DNA of 64,000 bases, taken from the NCBI RefSeq assembly GCF_900107105.1, contig NZ_FNOT01000011.1, positions 112,888 to 176,887 of the forward strand, written 5' to 3'. This document shows positions 18,044-26,535 of this stretch, piece after piece (the stretch's first letter is position 1; every line of letters begins with the position of its first letter). Position numbers and translations under genes: made by a program. This DNA is from Geodermatophilus africanus. Its GTDB lineage: Bacteria; Actinomycetota; Actinomycetes; Mycobacteriales; Geodermatophilaceae. The notes under the pieces are model-generated. The model searched no databases. It was given only the letters and a program-made list of their open reading frames with translations, and was not told where the DNA came from.

Positions 18044-19558
18044 GTGGCGGGGGGACCGGTCGTGCCGGACGGCGGCCTGCGGATGGGCACCCCGCAGGGC
18101 CGCTGGGTGCTGCTGGCCACCGTGCTCGGGTCGAGCCTGGCGATGCTGGACGCCACCGTCGTGAACGTGGCGCTGGAGCGGATCGGCGCCGAGCTCGACG
18201 CCGACTTCACCGGCCTGCAGTGGACCGTGAACGCCTACACCCTCACCCTCGCCTCGCTCATCCTCATGGGCGGCTCGCTGGGCGACCGGTTCGGCCGGCG
18301 GCGGGTGTTCGTCGTCGGCACCGTCTGGTTCGCCGCGGCGTCGCTGCTGTGCGGCCTGGCGCCGGACGTGAACACGCTGGTCGCCGCGCGGGCGCTGCAG
18401 GGCGTCGGGGGCGCGCTCCTGACCCCGGGCAGCCTGGCGCTGATCTCGGCGTCCTTCGCCGGCACCGACCGGGCCGCGGCCGTCGGCGCGTGGTCCGGCC
18501 TGGGCGGGGTGGCCGGCGCGATCGGGCCGTTCCTCGGCGGCTGGCTGGTCGGCGTCGAGTGGCGGCTGGTCTTCCTGCTCAACCTGCCGCTGGCCGCGGT
18601 GATCGTCGCCGTGGCGGTGCGGCACGTGCCGGAGTCGCGCGACCCGGAGGCGGCGCACCACCTCGACTGGCCGGGGACGGCGCTCGTCGTCGCCGGCCTT
18701 GGTGCCCTGACGTACGGCCTCACCGCGGCCGGCGCGCCCGACAGTGGCCCCGGCGTCTGGGGCTGGGTCGCCGCGGGGCTGGTCGCGCTGGCCGCCTTCG
18801 TCGCCGTCCAGCGCCGCTCGCCCGCACCGCTGGTGCCCCCGGGGCTGTTCGCCTCCCGCCAGTTCACCGCCGCCAACGCGGTCACCCTCCTCGTCTACGC
18901 CCCCCTGGGCGTGGTCTTCGTGCTGCTGGTGATCCAGCTGCAGGTGGTCGCCGGGTACGACCCGCTGCCGGCCGGCACCGCGCTGCTGCCGGTGACCGCG
19001 CTGATGCTGGTGTTCTCCGCGCGCGTCGGCGCGCTGGCCCAGCGGGTCGGCCCGCGGCCGCTGCTCACCGCCGGACCGCTCGTGGCCGCCGCGGGGGTGC
19101 TGCTGGTGGCGCGGATCGGCCCGGACGCCGGCTACCTGACCGACGTGCTGCCCGCGACGGCGGTGTTCGGTGCCGGGCTGACGCTGCTCGTCGCGCCGCT
19201 GACCGCGACGGTGCTGGACTCTGCGCCCGACCGGCTGGCCGGCGTCGCCTCCGGGGTCAACAACGCGGTGGCGCGTGCCGCCGGGCTGCTCGCCGTCGCC
19301 GTCGTCCCCGCCGTCGCCGGGCTGGGGGGCACCGGTGTCGGCGACCCGGCCGGCTTCGCCACCGGGTTCCGCACCGCCATGCTGGTGTGCGCCGGGCTGC
19401 TGGTCTGCGCCGCGTCGGTGGCCGCCGTGCTGGTCCGCCGGACACCCGCGGCGGCGCCGTCGGAGCAGCGGCAGCGGCTGCGGGTGGAGGAGTCTCCGCA
19501 CTGCGGCATCACGGGGCCGCCGGTGCACCCGGCCACGAGCGGAGAGGGGATGCGGTGA
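18044..19558 (+). CDS. MFS transporter, DHA2 (EmrB/QacA-like, 14 TM)
   Basis: A 504-residue proton-linked multidrug exporter of the 14-helix DHA2 family. Visible signatures are LDATVVNVALERIGAEL in TM1, GDRFGRRRVFVVG in the 2-3 loop, and GVGGALLTPGSLALI followed by a motif-C-like GLGGVAGAIGPFLGGWL. GTG at 18044, GTG at 18062 or ATG at 18083 are possible starts; the first is closest to the upstream stop. Its stop overlaps the next start as GTGA. Confidence 0.88.
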   Translation: MAGGPVVPDGGLRMGTPQGRWVLLATVLGSSLAMLDATVVNVALERIGAELDADFTGLQWTVNAYTLTLASLILMGGSLGDRFGRRRVFVVGTVWFAAASLLCGLAPDVNTLVAARALQGVGGALLTPGSLALISASFAGTDRAAAVGAWSGLGGVAGAIGPFLGGWLVGVEWRLVFLLNLPLAAVIVAVAVRHVPESRDPEAAHHLDWPGTALVVAGLGALTYGLTAAGAPDSGPGVWGWVAAGLVALAAFVAVQRRSPAPLVPPGLFASRQFTAANAVTLLVYAPLGVVFVLLVIQLQVVAGYDPLPAGTALLPVTALMLVFSARVGALAQRVGPRPLLTAGPLVAAAGVLLVARIGPDAGYLTDVLPATAVFGAGLTLLVAPLTATVLDSAPDRLAGVASGVNNAVARAAGLLAVAVVPAVAGLGGTGVGDPAGFATGFRTAMLVCAGLLVCAASVAAVLVRRTPAAAPSEQRQRLRVEESPHCGITGPPVHPATSGEGMR

Positions 19559-22185
19559 GCACGAGCGTCGCCCAGCAGTCGACGTCCGGCGGAGCGGGCC
19601 TGCTGGCGCGGGTCGCCCCGCTGCGGCAGCGGCTGCGCACCGAGGCCGGGAGCGCCGGGCTGCTGCTCGCCGCCACCGTGGCCGCGCTGCTGTGGGCCAA
19701 CTCGCCGTGGGGGGAGAGCTACGACCGCTTCTGGCACACCGAGTTCGCCGTCCGGTTCGCGGGCGCCGAGCTGGCCCTCGACCTGCAGCACTGGGTCAAC
19801 GACGGCCTGATGGTGTTCTTCTTCTTCGTCGTCGGGCTGGAGATCAAGCGCGAGCTCGTGATGGGGGAGCTCACCGACCGGCGGCGGGCGGCGGTGCCCG
19901 CGCTGGCCGCGATCACCGGCCTGGCGGTGCCGGCGCTGGTCTACGTCACCTTCACCCTCGGCGGCGAGGCGGCCTCGGCGTGGGGCGTGGTGATCTCCAC
20001 CGACACCGCGTTCCTGCTGGGCGTGCTCGCTCTCGTGGGTCCGGCCTGCCCGGCGCAGCTGCGACTGTTCCTGCTCACCCTGGCCATCGCCGACGACGTC
20101 GGTGCGCTCACCGTGATCGCACTCTTCTACACCGACGACCTCGCGCTCGGCCCGCTCGCCCTGGCGGTGTGCGGGCTGGCGCTCATGATCGGCCTGCGCT
20201 ACCTCCACGTCTGGCGCGGCCCGGCGTACCTCGTGCTCGGCATCGCGGTGTGGGTGGCGATGTACCTCTCCGGCGTCCACCCCACGCTCGCCGGGGTGGT
20301 CATCGCGCTGTTCACCCCTGCCTACCCGGCCCGCCGGGAGGAGGTCGAGGACGCCGCCCGGCGCGCACGGGCCTACCAGCAGTCACCCAACCCGGAGTTC
20401 GCCCGCGCCGCCCGGCTGTCGATCGACCGGTCGGTGTCGGCCAGCGAGCGGCTGCAGCAGCTGTGGCAGCCGTGGACCAGCTTCGTGATCGTCCCGGTGT
20501 TCGCCCTGGCCAACGCCGGCGTGCCGCTCACCGGCGGGACGCTGGCCACCGCGGCCACCTCGCCGGTCACGCTCGGCGTCGTCGCCGGGCTGGTGCTCGG
20601 CAAGCTCGTCGGCATCCTGCTCGGCACCGGCCTGGCGGTCCGGCTGCGGCTGGGCGAGCTGGCCCCCGGACTGACCTGGCTGCAGCTGGCCGGCGGGGCC
20701 GCGCTGTCGGGCATCGGCTTCACCATCTCGCTGTTCATCGTCGACCTCGCCTTCGACGACGAGGCGCTGGCCGACCAGGCGCGGGTCGGCGTCCTCGCCG
20801 CCTCGGTGCTGGCCGCGCTGCTGGGCTGGGCACTGTTCCGGGCGGCCGACCGTCGCCGTCCGCCGGGCACCGGGGGACGGCCGGTGCTGCTCGACCCGCC
20901 CGTGGACCCCACCCGCGACCACGTCCGCGGCCCGGTCGACGCCCCGCTGACCCTCGTCGAGTACGGCGACTTCGAGTGCCCGTTCTGCGGCCGCGCCACG
21001 GGGAGCGTCGAGGAGCTGCGGGCGCGCTTCGGCGACCGGCTGCGCTATGTCTTCCGGCACGTGCCGCTGGTCGACGTCCACCCGCACGCGCGACTGGCCG
21101 CGGAGGCCGCCGAGGCCGCGGACGCGCAGGGGCGGTTCTGGGAGCTGCACGACCGGCTGTTCGCCGGCCAGGACCGGCTGACCGCGGTCGACCTGCTCGA
21201 GCACGCCGCGGCGGCCGGGCTCGACGTGCCGCGCTTCGCCCGCGACCTCGGGTCGGGCCGGTTCGCCCGCCGGGTCGAGCAGGACGTCGAGTCCGCCGAG
21301 GCCAGCGGCGTCGCCGGCACGCCGACCTTCTTCGTCAACGGCCGCCGCCACACCGGCCCCTTCGACACCGACAGCCTGGCGGAGGCACTCCTCGCCGCCG
21401 CGGAGGAGCAGGGGCTGCCGCCGGCTGGTGACGACGACCGGAAGGGGCTGGCGACCCCGGCCCTGGGCCCCCGCCGCCGCGAGCCGCGGCCGGGCGCCGA
21501 CGACGTCGCTGTGGAGCTGCCGGCCGACCTGCCGGAGACCCCCGACCGGGACGACGCCTTCCCCCGGCTGACCGACGCCCAGCTGGCCCTGCTCGAGCGC
21601 GCCGGGACCCGCCGGTGGGTCGTCCCCGGCGACACGCTGTTCCGGGCGGGCGACCCGGGCTACGAGTTCCAGGTCGTGCTGTCGGGAGCGGTCGCGGTCG
21701 TCGAGGACCTCGGCCAGTCCGGACAGCGGGTGATCTCGGTGCACGGCGAGCGCCGCTTCCTCGGCGAGCTCGACCTGTTCAGCACCGCGCCGGTGTCGCT
21801 CACCGCCCTGGTGCTCCGCGCCGGTGAGGTCATCGCGGTGCCCGACGACCGGATGCGCGACGTCGTCCACGCCGACGCCGAGCTCAAGGAGCTCGTGCTG
21901 CGTGCCTTCCTCATCCGCCGCTCGATCCTGCTCGAGCTCGCCGCCGACCTGCGCATCGTCGGCCGGGCCGACTCCCTGGACAGCCGGCGGCTGCAGGACT
22001 TCGCCCGCCGCCGCCGGCTCGACGCGGTGTTCGTCGACCTCGACAGCACGGGGGACGGGGCCGTCCTGCTCGCCGAGCTGGGCGTGTCCGAGGACGACCT
22101 GCCGGTCGTGGTGTGGCGGCACGGCGGGGTGCTGCGCAACCCGACCGACGACGAGGTCCTCGCCGCCGTCGAGTCGGGGGCCTGA
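19555..22185 (+). CDS. nhaA: NhaA Na+/H+ antiporter fused to DsbA-like, cNMP-binding and thioredoxin-like domains
   Basis: An 876-residue, four-part protein. Residues 1 to about 425 are NhaA: VFFFFVVGLEIKREL, VVISTDTAFLLGVLAL, and IADDVGAL with the ion-binding Asp pair at 180-181. Residues about 440-620 are a DsbA/thioredoxin-4 module with C475-P-F-C478 and the cis-Pro region GTPTFFVNG (about 587). Residues about 665-795 look like a cyclic-nucleotide-binding roll (VVPGDTLFRAGDPGYEF, then FLGELDLFS). Residues about 799-876 resemble the CxxC-less thioredoxin-like domain found after cNMP domains in some thioredoxin reductases. NhaA-DsbA fusions are known; the C-terminal extension is unusual. GTG at 19555 overlaps the MFS stop. 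Confidence 0.9.
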   Translation: MSTSVAQQSTSGGAGLLARVAPLRQRLRTEAGSAGLLLAATVAALLWANSPWGESYDRFWHTEFAVRFAGAELALDLQHWVNDGLMVFFFFVVGLEIKRELVMGELTDRRRAAVPALAAITGLAVPALVYVTFTLGGEAASAWGVVISTDTAFLLGVLALVGPACPAQLRLFLLTLAIADDVGALTVIALFYTDDLALGPLALAVCGLALMIGLRYLHVWRGPAYLVLGIAVWVAMYLSGVHPTLAGVVIALFTPAYPARREEVEDAARRARAYQQSPNPEFARAARLSIDRSVSASERLQQLWQPWTSFVIVPVFALANAGVPLTGGTLATAATSPVTLGVVAGLVLGKLVGILLGTGLAVRLRLGELAPGLTWLQLAGGAALSGIGFTISLFIVDLAFDDEALADQARVGVLAASVLAALLGWALFRAADRRRPPGTGGRPVLLDPPVDPTRDHVRGPVDAPLTLVEYGDFECPFCGRATGSVEELRARFGDRLRYVFRHVPLVDVHPHARLAAEAAEAADAQGRFWELHDRLFAGQDRLTAVDLLEHAAAAGLDVPRFARDLGSGRFARRVEQDVESAEASGVAGTPTFFVNGRRHTGPFDTDSLAEALLAAAEEQGLPPAGDDDRKGLATPALGPRRREPRPGADDVAVELPADLPETPDRDDAFPRLTDAQLALLERAGTRRWVVPGDTLFRAGDPGYEFQVVLSGAVAVVEDLGQSGQRVISVHGERRFLGELDLFSTAPVSLTALVLRAGEVIAVPDDRMRDVVHADAELKELVLRAFLIRRSILLELAADLRIVGRADSLDSRRLQDFARRRRLDAVFVDLDSTGDGAVLLAELGVSEDDLPVVVWRHGGVLRNPTDDEVLAAVESGA

Positions 22186-22258
22186 CCGGCTCCCGGTTCC
22201 CGGCGGCCGGCGCGCCGGCACGCGCCCGCGACGGTCCCGGGGAAGGTGAGGCGACGGG

Positions 22259-22567
22259 TCAGTCGGTGGCCGGCGGCAGCAGCCGCGGCATGAACACCTC
22301 GTCGATGGGGCGCGGACCGACGTACTGGCGGCAGGTACACGGCACCCACTGGTGGCCTGACCAGCGGCCCCGCTTGTCGTAGGTGTCGCGCCGCAGCTCG
22401 GCGTAGCAGGTGTTGGTCTCAGTGTCGTGCTGGCTGAGCGTGTGGCCGCACCCGCACAGCGGGGCGGGCGGCGCCGGCGGGGGAGTGGGCCGACGGCGGC
22501 TCAGCCGGCCGCCGAGGAACCCGGCCGCGAGCAGCGCCGCGCCGACCAGCAGGCTGACAGGTTCCAC
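22259..22567 (-). CDS. hypothetical membrane-anchored protein with Cys/His cluster
   Basis: A 102-residue protein. It has one N-terminal hydrophobic helix (VSLLVGAALLAAGFLGG), then a Pro-rich linker, then a small domain with CGCGHTLSQHD, a central CYAELRRDTY and CTCRQYVGPRP. The four or five Cys and two His could bind zinc. Family and function are not recognised. It stands between the NhaA fusion and the hemerythrin gene, transcribed against the former. Confidence 0.7.
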   Translation of the reverse strand: MEPVSLLVGAALLAAGFLGGRLSRRRPTPPPAPPAPLCGCGHTLSQHDTETNTCYAELRRDTYDKRGRWSGHQWVPCTCRQYVGPRPIDEVFMPRLLPPATD

Positions 22568-22630
22568 CGACGTGCTCCTCTGCGATCGCGACCCCTCGAC
22601 GGTAGCGCGCGGGAGGAGCCGGCGGTGGGG

Positions 22631-23215
22631 TCAGCCGGTGTGCTTGCCTCGGCCGCTGACCGCGTCGCGCAGGTGGTCGATCATGCTGGCGAGCGGGCCG
22701 GCGACCGCGCGGACGGCGCCCTCGTTCGGCGTCATCGGGTGCGCCCGGGTGGGCGCCATCGCCTTGACCCGCTCGACGTCCTGCGCCATCTCGACGAGCT
22801 GCTCGCGGGTGAAGGAGGCCCGCAGCTCGGTGAACATCCGGCTCTCCTCGTGCTCGACGTGGTGGCGGATCTCCCGGATCAACGTCGCCACCTCGGTGTC
22901 GAACTGCGGGTCCTCGGGGTCCATCCGCTCGAGCCGCTTCATCGTCTCCTCGGCCTCGGCGTGCTCGTGCTTGGAGCTCTCGGCCTCCTCCCGGTCGACC
23001 TGCTGCTCGACCTTCGGGTAGACGCGGGTCTCCTCGGCGACGGAGTGCTTGACGAGGCCGATCGTCACCTCGTCGACGAGTTCGCGCTTGCGGCGCAGGA
23101 CGTCGGGGCCGCTCTGCCCGAACAGGCCCTCGAGCTCGGTGAAGATGCGGTCGAACTCGCGGTGGTCGGCGCTCAGCAGGTCCACCACGTCGCGCTGGCT
23201 GTCGGTCTGGGTCAC
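22631..23215 (-). CDS. hemerythrin HHE domain protein
   Basis: A 194-residue helical bundle of the hemerythrin/HHE family, likely binding a di-iron centre and sensing or storing O2 or NO-related signals. Ligands visible are DHREFDRIF, VKHSVAEETRVYP, HEHAEAEETMKRL and RHHVEHEESRMF. The GTG at 23215 has a strong GGAGG ribosome-binding site; the frame continues upstream without family sequence. The C-terminal 40 residues (HPMTPNEGAVRAVAGP) form a short basic tail. Confidence 0.88.
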   Translation of the reverse strand: MTQTDSQRDVVDLLSADHREFDRIFTELEGLFGQSGPDVLRRKRELVDEVTIGLVKHSVAEETRVYPKVEQQVDREEAESSKHEHAEAEETMKRLERMDPEDPQFDTEVATLIREIRHHVEHEESRMFTELRASFTREQLVEMAQDVERVKAMAPTRAHPMTPNEGAVRAVAGPLASMIDHLRDAVSGRGKHTG

Positions 23216-23342
23216 GGCTGCCTCCTGGGGTGCGGGGAGGTCCCGAGAGTGCCCCGCCGCGGGCACGCGCACACCCCTGACCACCGCCGACACGACGGCC
23301 GGGATCGGTTTTCCACAGCGTGAGACTGGGCACGAACAGAGC

Positions 23343-23603
23343 GTGGAGTCGTACGCCGTCGGGTTCGCCCGCCCGGACCGCTGGTCCCGGGAGCGGCCCG
23401 CTGGACAGAGCAGGCCCTGGCACGCCGTGGAGGCCCACCGGCCGCCGTCGGAGCTGGACGGCGAGGTCGAGCTCGCCGTCTGCGGGGCGATCGTGCAGGT
23501 GTGGGGGTCGCAGGACTGGCAGCGGGTCGGCGCCGGCCGGACCGCGTGCCCGGAGTGCCGCCAGCTGACGTCGGCGGCGCGGCCGCTCAGCCAGATCGGC
23601 TGA
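23343..23603 (+). CDS. small hypothetical Cys-containing protein
   Basis: An 86-residue protein starting at GTG 23343 (MESYAVGFARPDRW). It has an acid patch, a single Cys in ELAVCGAIVQVWG and a CPECRQL pair near the end, a pattern seen in small actinobacterial proteins that may bind a metal. No function is assigned. It is divergent from the hemerythrin gene and converges on the acyl-CoA dehydrogenase. Confidence 0.6.
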   Translation: MESYAVGFARPDRWSRERPAGQSRPWHAVEAHRPPSELDGEVELAVCGAIVQVWGSQDWQRVGAGRTACPECRQLTSAARPLSQIG

Positions 23604-23630
23604 GCAGGCCGGCGCCCGTGCCCGTCCCGG

Positions 23631-24818
23631 TCAGCGGCGCTCCGGACGCCGTCCGCTGATCGCCGACAGGCCGGTGATCTCCCGGCCTACGATGAGCGCC
23701 TGCACCGAGTCGGTGCCCTCGAAGGTGAAGACGGCCTCCATGTCGGCGTGGTGGCGGGCCACGTGGTGGTCGACGAGGATCCCGTCGCCGCCGAGGATGT
23801 CCCGGGCGTCGGCGACGATGGCCCGGGCCTTGGCGGCATGGTTCATCTTGGCCAGCGAGGCCATCGCCGCGGTCATCCGGCCGGCGTCGGCGAGCTTGGA
23901 CAGCCGCCAGCACATCAGCTGCATCGCGGTGATCTCGGCGAGCATCCGCGCCAGCTTGTCCTGCACCAGCTGGTAGCCGGCGATCGGTGAGCCGAACTGC
24001 TCCCGGCGCAGCGCGTGCGCCAGCGCCAGCTCGTAGGAGGCAGTGGCCAGCCCGAGCGCCCGCCAGGCGACGGTGTAACGGGTGCGGTCGAGGACGAGGG
24101 AGACGTCCTTGAAGCTGCGGCAGTTGGCCAGTCGGTTCTGCGCGGGCACCCGGACGTCGTGCAGCGTGATCTCGGCCTGCCACACCGCGCGCAGCGCCGT
24201 CTTGCCGGTCATCACGCGCGCCTCGTAGCCCGGCGTCCCCTTGTCGACGACGTAGCCGCCGACCGCGCCGTCCTCACCGCGGGCCCAGATGATCACGTGA
24301 TCGGCGATGGTGCCGTTGCCGATCCACTTCTTCTGACCGTTCAGCACGTACGAGTCGCCGTCGCGGCGGGCGGAGGTCTCCAGGCCGACGGCGTCCGAGC
24401 CGTGGGCGGGCTCGGTGAGGCCGAAGGCGCCGATCCGCTCCATCCGCGCCATCGCGGGCAGCCAGCGCTCGCGCTGCTCCTCGTCACCGAGCATCGCGAT
24501 CGACTGCATCGCCAGGAAGCTGTGCACGCCGTTGAAGGTGCCGACGCTGCCGTCGGCCCGGGCGAACTCGGCGGCGACCAGACCGGCGGCCACGTTGCTC
24601 ATGCCCGGGCAGCCGTACCCCTCGATGGTTCCGCCGGCGATGCCGAGCTCGGCCAGCTTGGGCACCAGCTCGAAGGGGAACTCGGCGCGCTCCCAGTAGT
24701 CGTTGATCCGCGGGGTGACCTCCTTCTCGCAGAAGGCCCGCACGCGGTCGCGGATCTCGATCTCCTCCGGCTCGAGGAGTTCTTCCAGGTCGTAGAAGTC
24801 CGGGCTCGACTCGCTCAT
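23631..24818 (-). CDS. acyl-CoA dehydrogenase (glutaryl-CoA dehydrogenase-like)
   Basis: A 395-residue flavoenzyme that introduces a double bond into acyl-CoA esters. The FAD/substrate motif GAFGLTEPAHGSDA, KKWIGNGTIADHVIIWAR, and the C-terminal FTFEGTDSVQALIVGREITG with the catalytic Glu are all present. The last motif places it nearer to glutaryl-CoA dehydrogenases than to straight-chain enzymes. The ATG at 24818 gives a complete N-terminal domain. It stands alone, so the pathway cannot be told from context. Confidence 0.88.
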   Translation of the reverse strand: MSESSPDFYDLEELLEPEEIEIRDRVRAFCEKEVTPRINDYWERAEFPFELVPKLAELGIAGGTIEGYGCPGMSNVAAGLVAAEFARADGSVGTFNGVHSFLAMQSIAMLGDEEQRERWLPAMARMERIGAFGLTEPAHGSDAVGLETSARRDGDSYVLNGQKKWIGNGTIADHVIIWARGEDGAVGGYVVDKGTPGYEARVMTGKTALRAVWQAEITLHDVRVPAQNRLANCRSFKDVSLVLDRTRYTVAWRALGLATASYELALAHALRREQFGSPIAGYQLVQDKLARMLAEITAMQLMCWRLSKLADAGRMTAAMASLAKMNHAAKARAIVADARDILGGDGILVDHHVARHHADMEAVFTFEGTDSVQALIVGREITGLSAISGRRPERR

Positions 24819-24896
24819 GTGACCGACGCTACGACCGGCCCGGCTCATCCGCCCGGTTGCGGTGTACGCGGTGCCCTCCCTTCGGTCGCGGCAGGC

Positions 24897-24924
24897 GCCG
24901 GCCGGCCTCCTACCGCCGGCCGGC
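24897..24924. terminator. GC-rich hairpin
   Basis: Two 10-nt arms, GCCGGCCGGC, are separated by an 8-nt loop in the 245-nt space between the acyl-CoA dehydrogenase start and the DUF222 gene end. It could terminate transcription of the DUF222 gene reading leftward. There is no U-tract. The rest of this interval shows no other feature. Confidence 0.35.
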
Positions 24925-25063
24925 CTGGCCATTCGTCGTCACGGTGCCCGGGCGCGCCCTGCGTCGCGACACCCGTCCCCGAAGCCACGCACGTCGGGCC
25001 GCACGACCTCGTAGTCGTGCGGCTCGCTGTGCGTTCCCGTCCCCGTCCCGTCCGCCCGTCCGG

Positions 25064-26317
25064 TCAGGCGGCGGTGACCAGTGGTGGCCTGGTTCGAGGT
25101 GGTCCGGTGCGGCGGGGTCCGGTGTGGATCTCGGTGCCGTCGGGTCGCCAGGTGCGCCATCGGCCATCCGGTTGTCCTTCGACGCGGAAGCCGTGGTGGA
25201 CCTGAGTGTGGTGCCGCTCGCACAGCAGTGCGGCGTTGGCCAGGTCGGTCGCCCCGCCGTCGATCCAGGCGAGCAGGTGATGGACATCGCACCACCAGGT
25301 GGGCGCGGCGCAGCCGGCGAACACGCACCCTCCGTCGCGTACCTCGGCGGCGCGGCGGACGTGCGGCGGGAACAGCCGCAGCGTGCGGCCGTGGTCCAGC
25401 GGCATCCCGTCGGGGCCCAGCACGATGCGGGTGACCGCGCCGTCGCAGGCCAGCCACCGGGCGCGGGCGGCGGAGATGGTCGCGCCGAACCCCATCTCCG
25501 CGGTTCCCCGGCCGGTGCCGGGGGCGGCCAGGTCGTCGAGGTCGATCTTGACGATCACCTGCGGCTTGTGGCCGCGCAGCGTGGGCAGCCCACCGGCGGC
25601 GAGGGCGTTGTCGGCCAGCTGCACCAGCGCGTCGGCCGGCTGCTGGGCGCGGGTGCGGTCGTCGCCGGCGCATCGGCCGGCCTGCAGCAGCGACTCCAGC
25701 GCGGTCTGCAGCTTCTCCCCACCCACCGCGTCGAGATCGAACCGGCCGGTGATGCTGCCGTCGGCGTGCCTGGCCAGCACCAGCCGGCGGCCCTCGGTGG
25801 GATCCGGCTCGGGCCAGTCCTCATCGAGCCGGTCGAGGTAGTGGTGCACCGCCTGGGCGGTGTCGCTGTGCGGACCGGACTTGGCCACGTCGGTGAGCAC
25901 GGTGTCCACCACGGCCACATCGACCTCCTGCGCGGCGGCCAACGCCAGCGCCTCGGCTCGGCGATCCGGGCGATCGCCGCGGCCTGCCCGCCGGTGATCT
26001 CGCCGGCGGTGAAGGCGGCGGCCATGACCGGCAGGTGCGCCAGCGCCCGCCCGGTGCGCACCATCGCCGCGGCCTCGGTGGCCGACAGGTGGCCGTGGCC
26101 GCGCAGCCAGGAGCCCATCGTCTTCAGCCCGTCGACCTCGGCCCGCGCCGGACACCTCGGCCTCCCGCACAGTGCGGGCGACCTCGGCGGCCAACCGGTG
26201 CTGCAGCACCAGCAGCGGGCGCAGCCGATCGAGCAGGGCGGGGCCGAACAGCGGGGCGAGGTCCTCGGCGGCGAGCGCGTCGAGTGCGGCCGTCAGCTCG
26301 TCCACGACACCTCCCAC
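25064..26317 (-). CDS. DUF222/HNH endonuclease protein with two compensating frameshifts
   Basis: A 13E12-type protein: an N-terminal DUF222 domain and a C-terminal HNH nuclease (CVFAGCAAPTWWCDVHHLLAW, then LLCERHHTQVHHG). The frame is open for 417 codons, but about 62 codons between roughly 26146 and 25957 read as Arg-rich nonsense. In the frame shifted by one, that same stretch gives the expected DUF222 sequence MGSWLRGHGHLSATEAAAMV. A shift near GGCGCGGGCC (around 26147) and a second near GAGCCGAGG (around 25957) cancel out. The gene is either inactive in its first domain or the sequence has two errors. Members are often numerous in actinobacteria and some are mobile. Confidence 0.8.
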   Translation of the reverse strand: MGGVVDELTAALDALAAEDLAPLFGPALLDRLRPLLVLQHRLAAEVARTVREAEVSGAGRGRRAEDDGLLAARPRPPVGHRGRGDGAHRAGAGAPAGHGRRLHRRRDHRRAGRGDRPDRRAEALALAAAQEVDVAVVDTVLTDVAKSGPHSDTAQAVHHYLDRLDEDWPEPDPTEGRRLVLARHADGSITGRFDLDAVGGEKLQTALESLLQAGRCAGDDRTRAQQPADALVQLADNALAAGGLPTLRGHKPQVIVKIDLDDLAAPGTGRGTAEMGFGATISAARARWLACDGAVTRIVLGPDGMPLDHGRTLRLFPPHVRRAAEVRDGGCVFAGCAAPTWWCDVHHLLAWIDGGATDLANAALLCERHHTQVHHGFRVEGQPDGRWRTWRPDGTEIHTGPRRTGPPRTRPPLVTAA

Positions 26318-26535
26318 CGGATCGATCAGGTGTTCGAATTCTAGCCGATCAGCAAGTCCTCGGCCATCCGAATCCCCAGGTCAGCGCCCCGTCCGCAGGT
26401 GTCAACCAGGTCTTGACACGGGGATGCGATGAGGACCCAGGTGTTCCTCGTCGTCTTCCCCCCTCGGGGTAGGAGACCTGCTGCGGGCGTGATCACGTCC
26501 GCTACGTTGCGCGGGTCGTCGTCGGGAGGTCCGAG

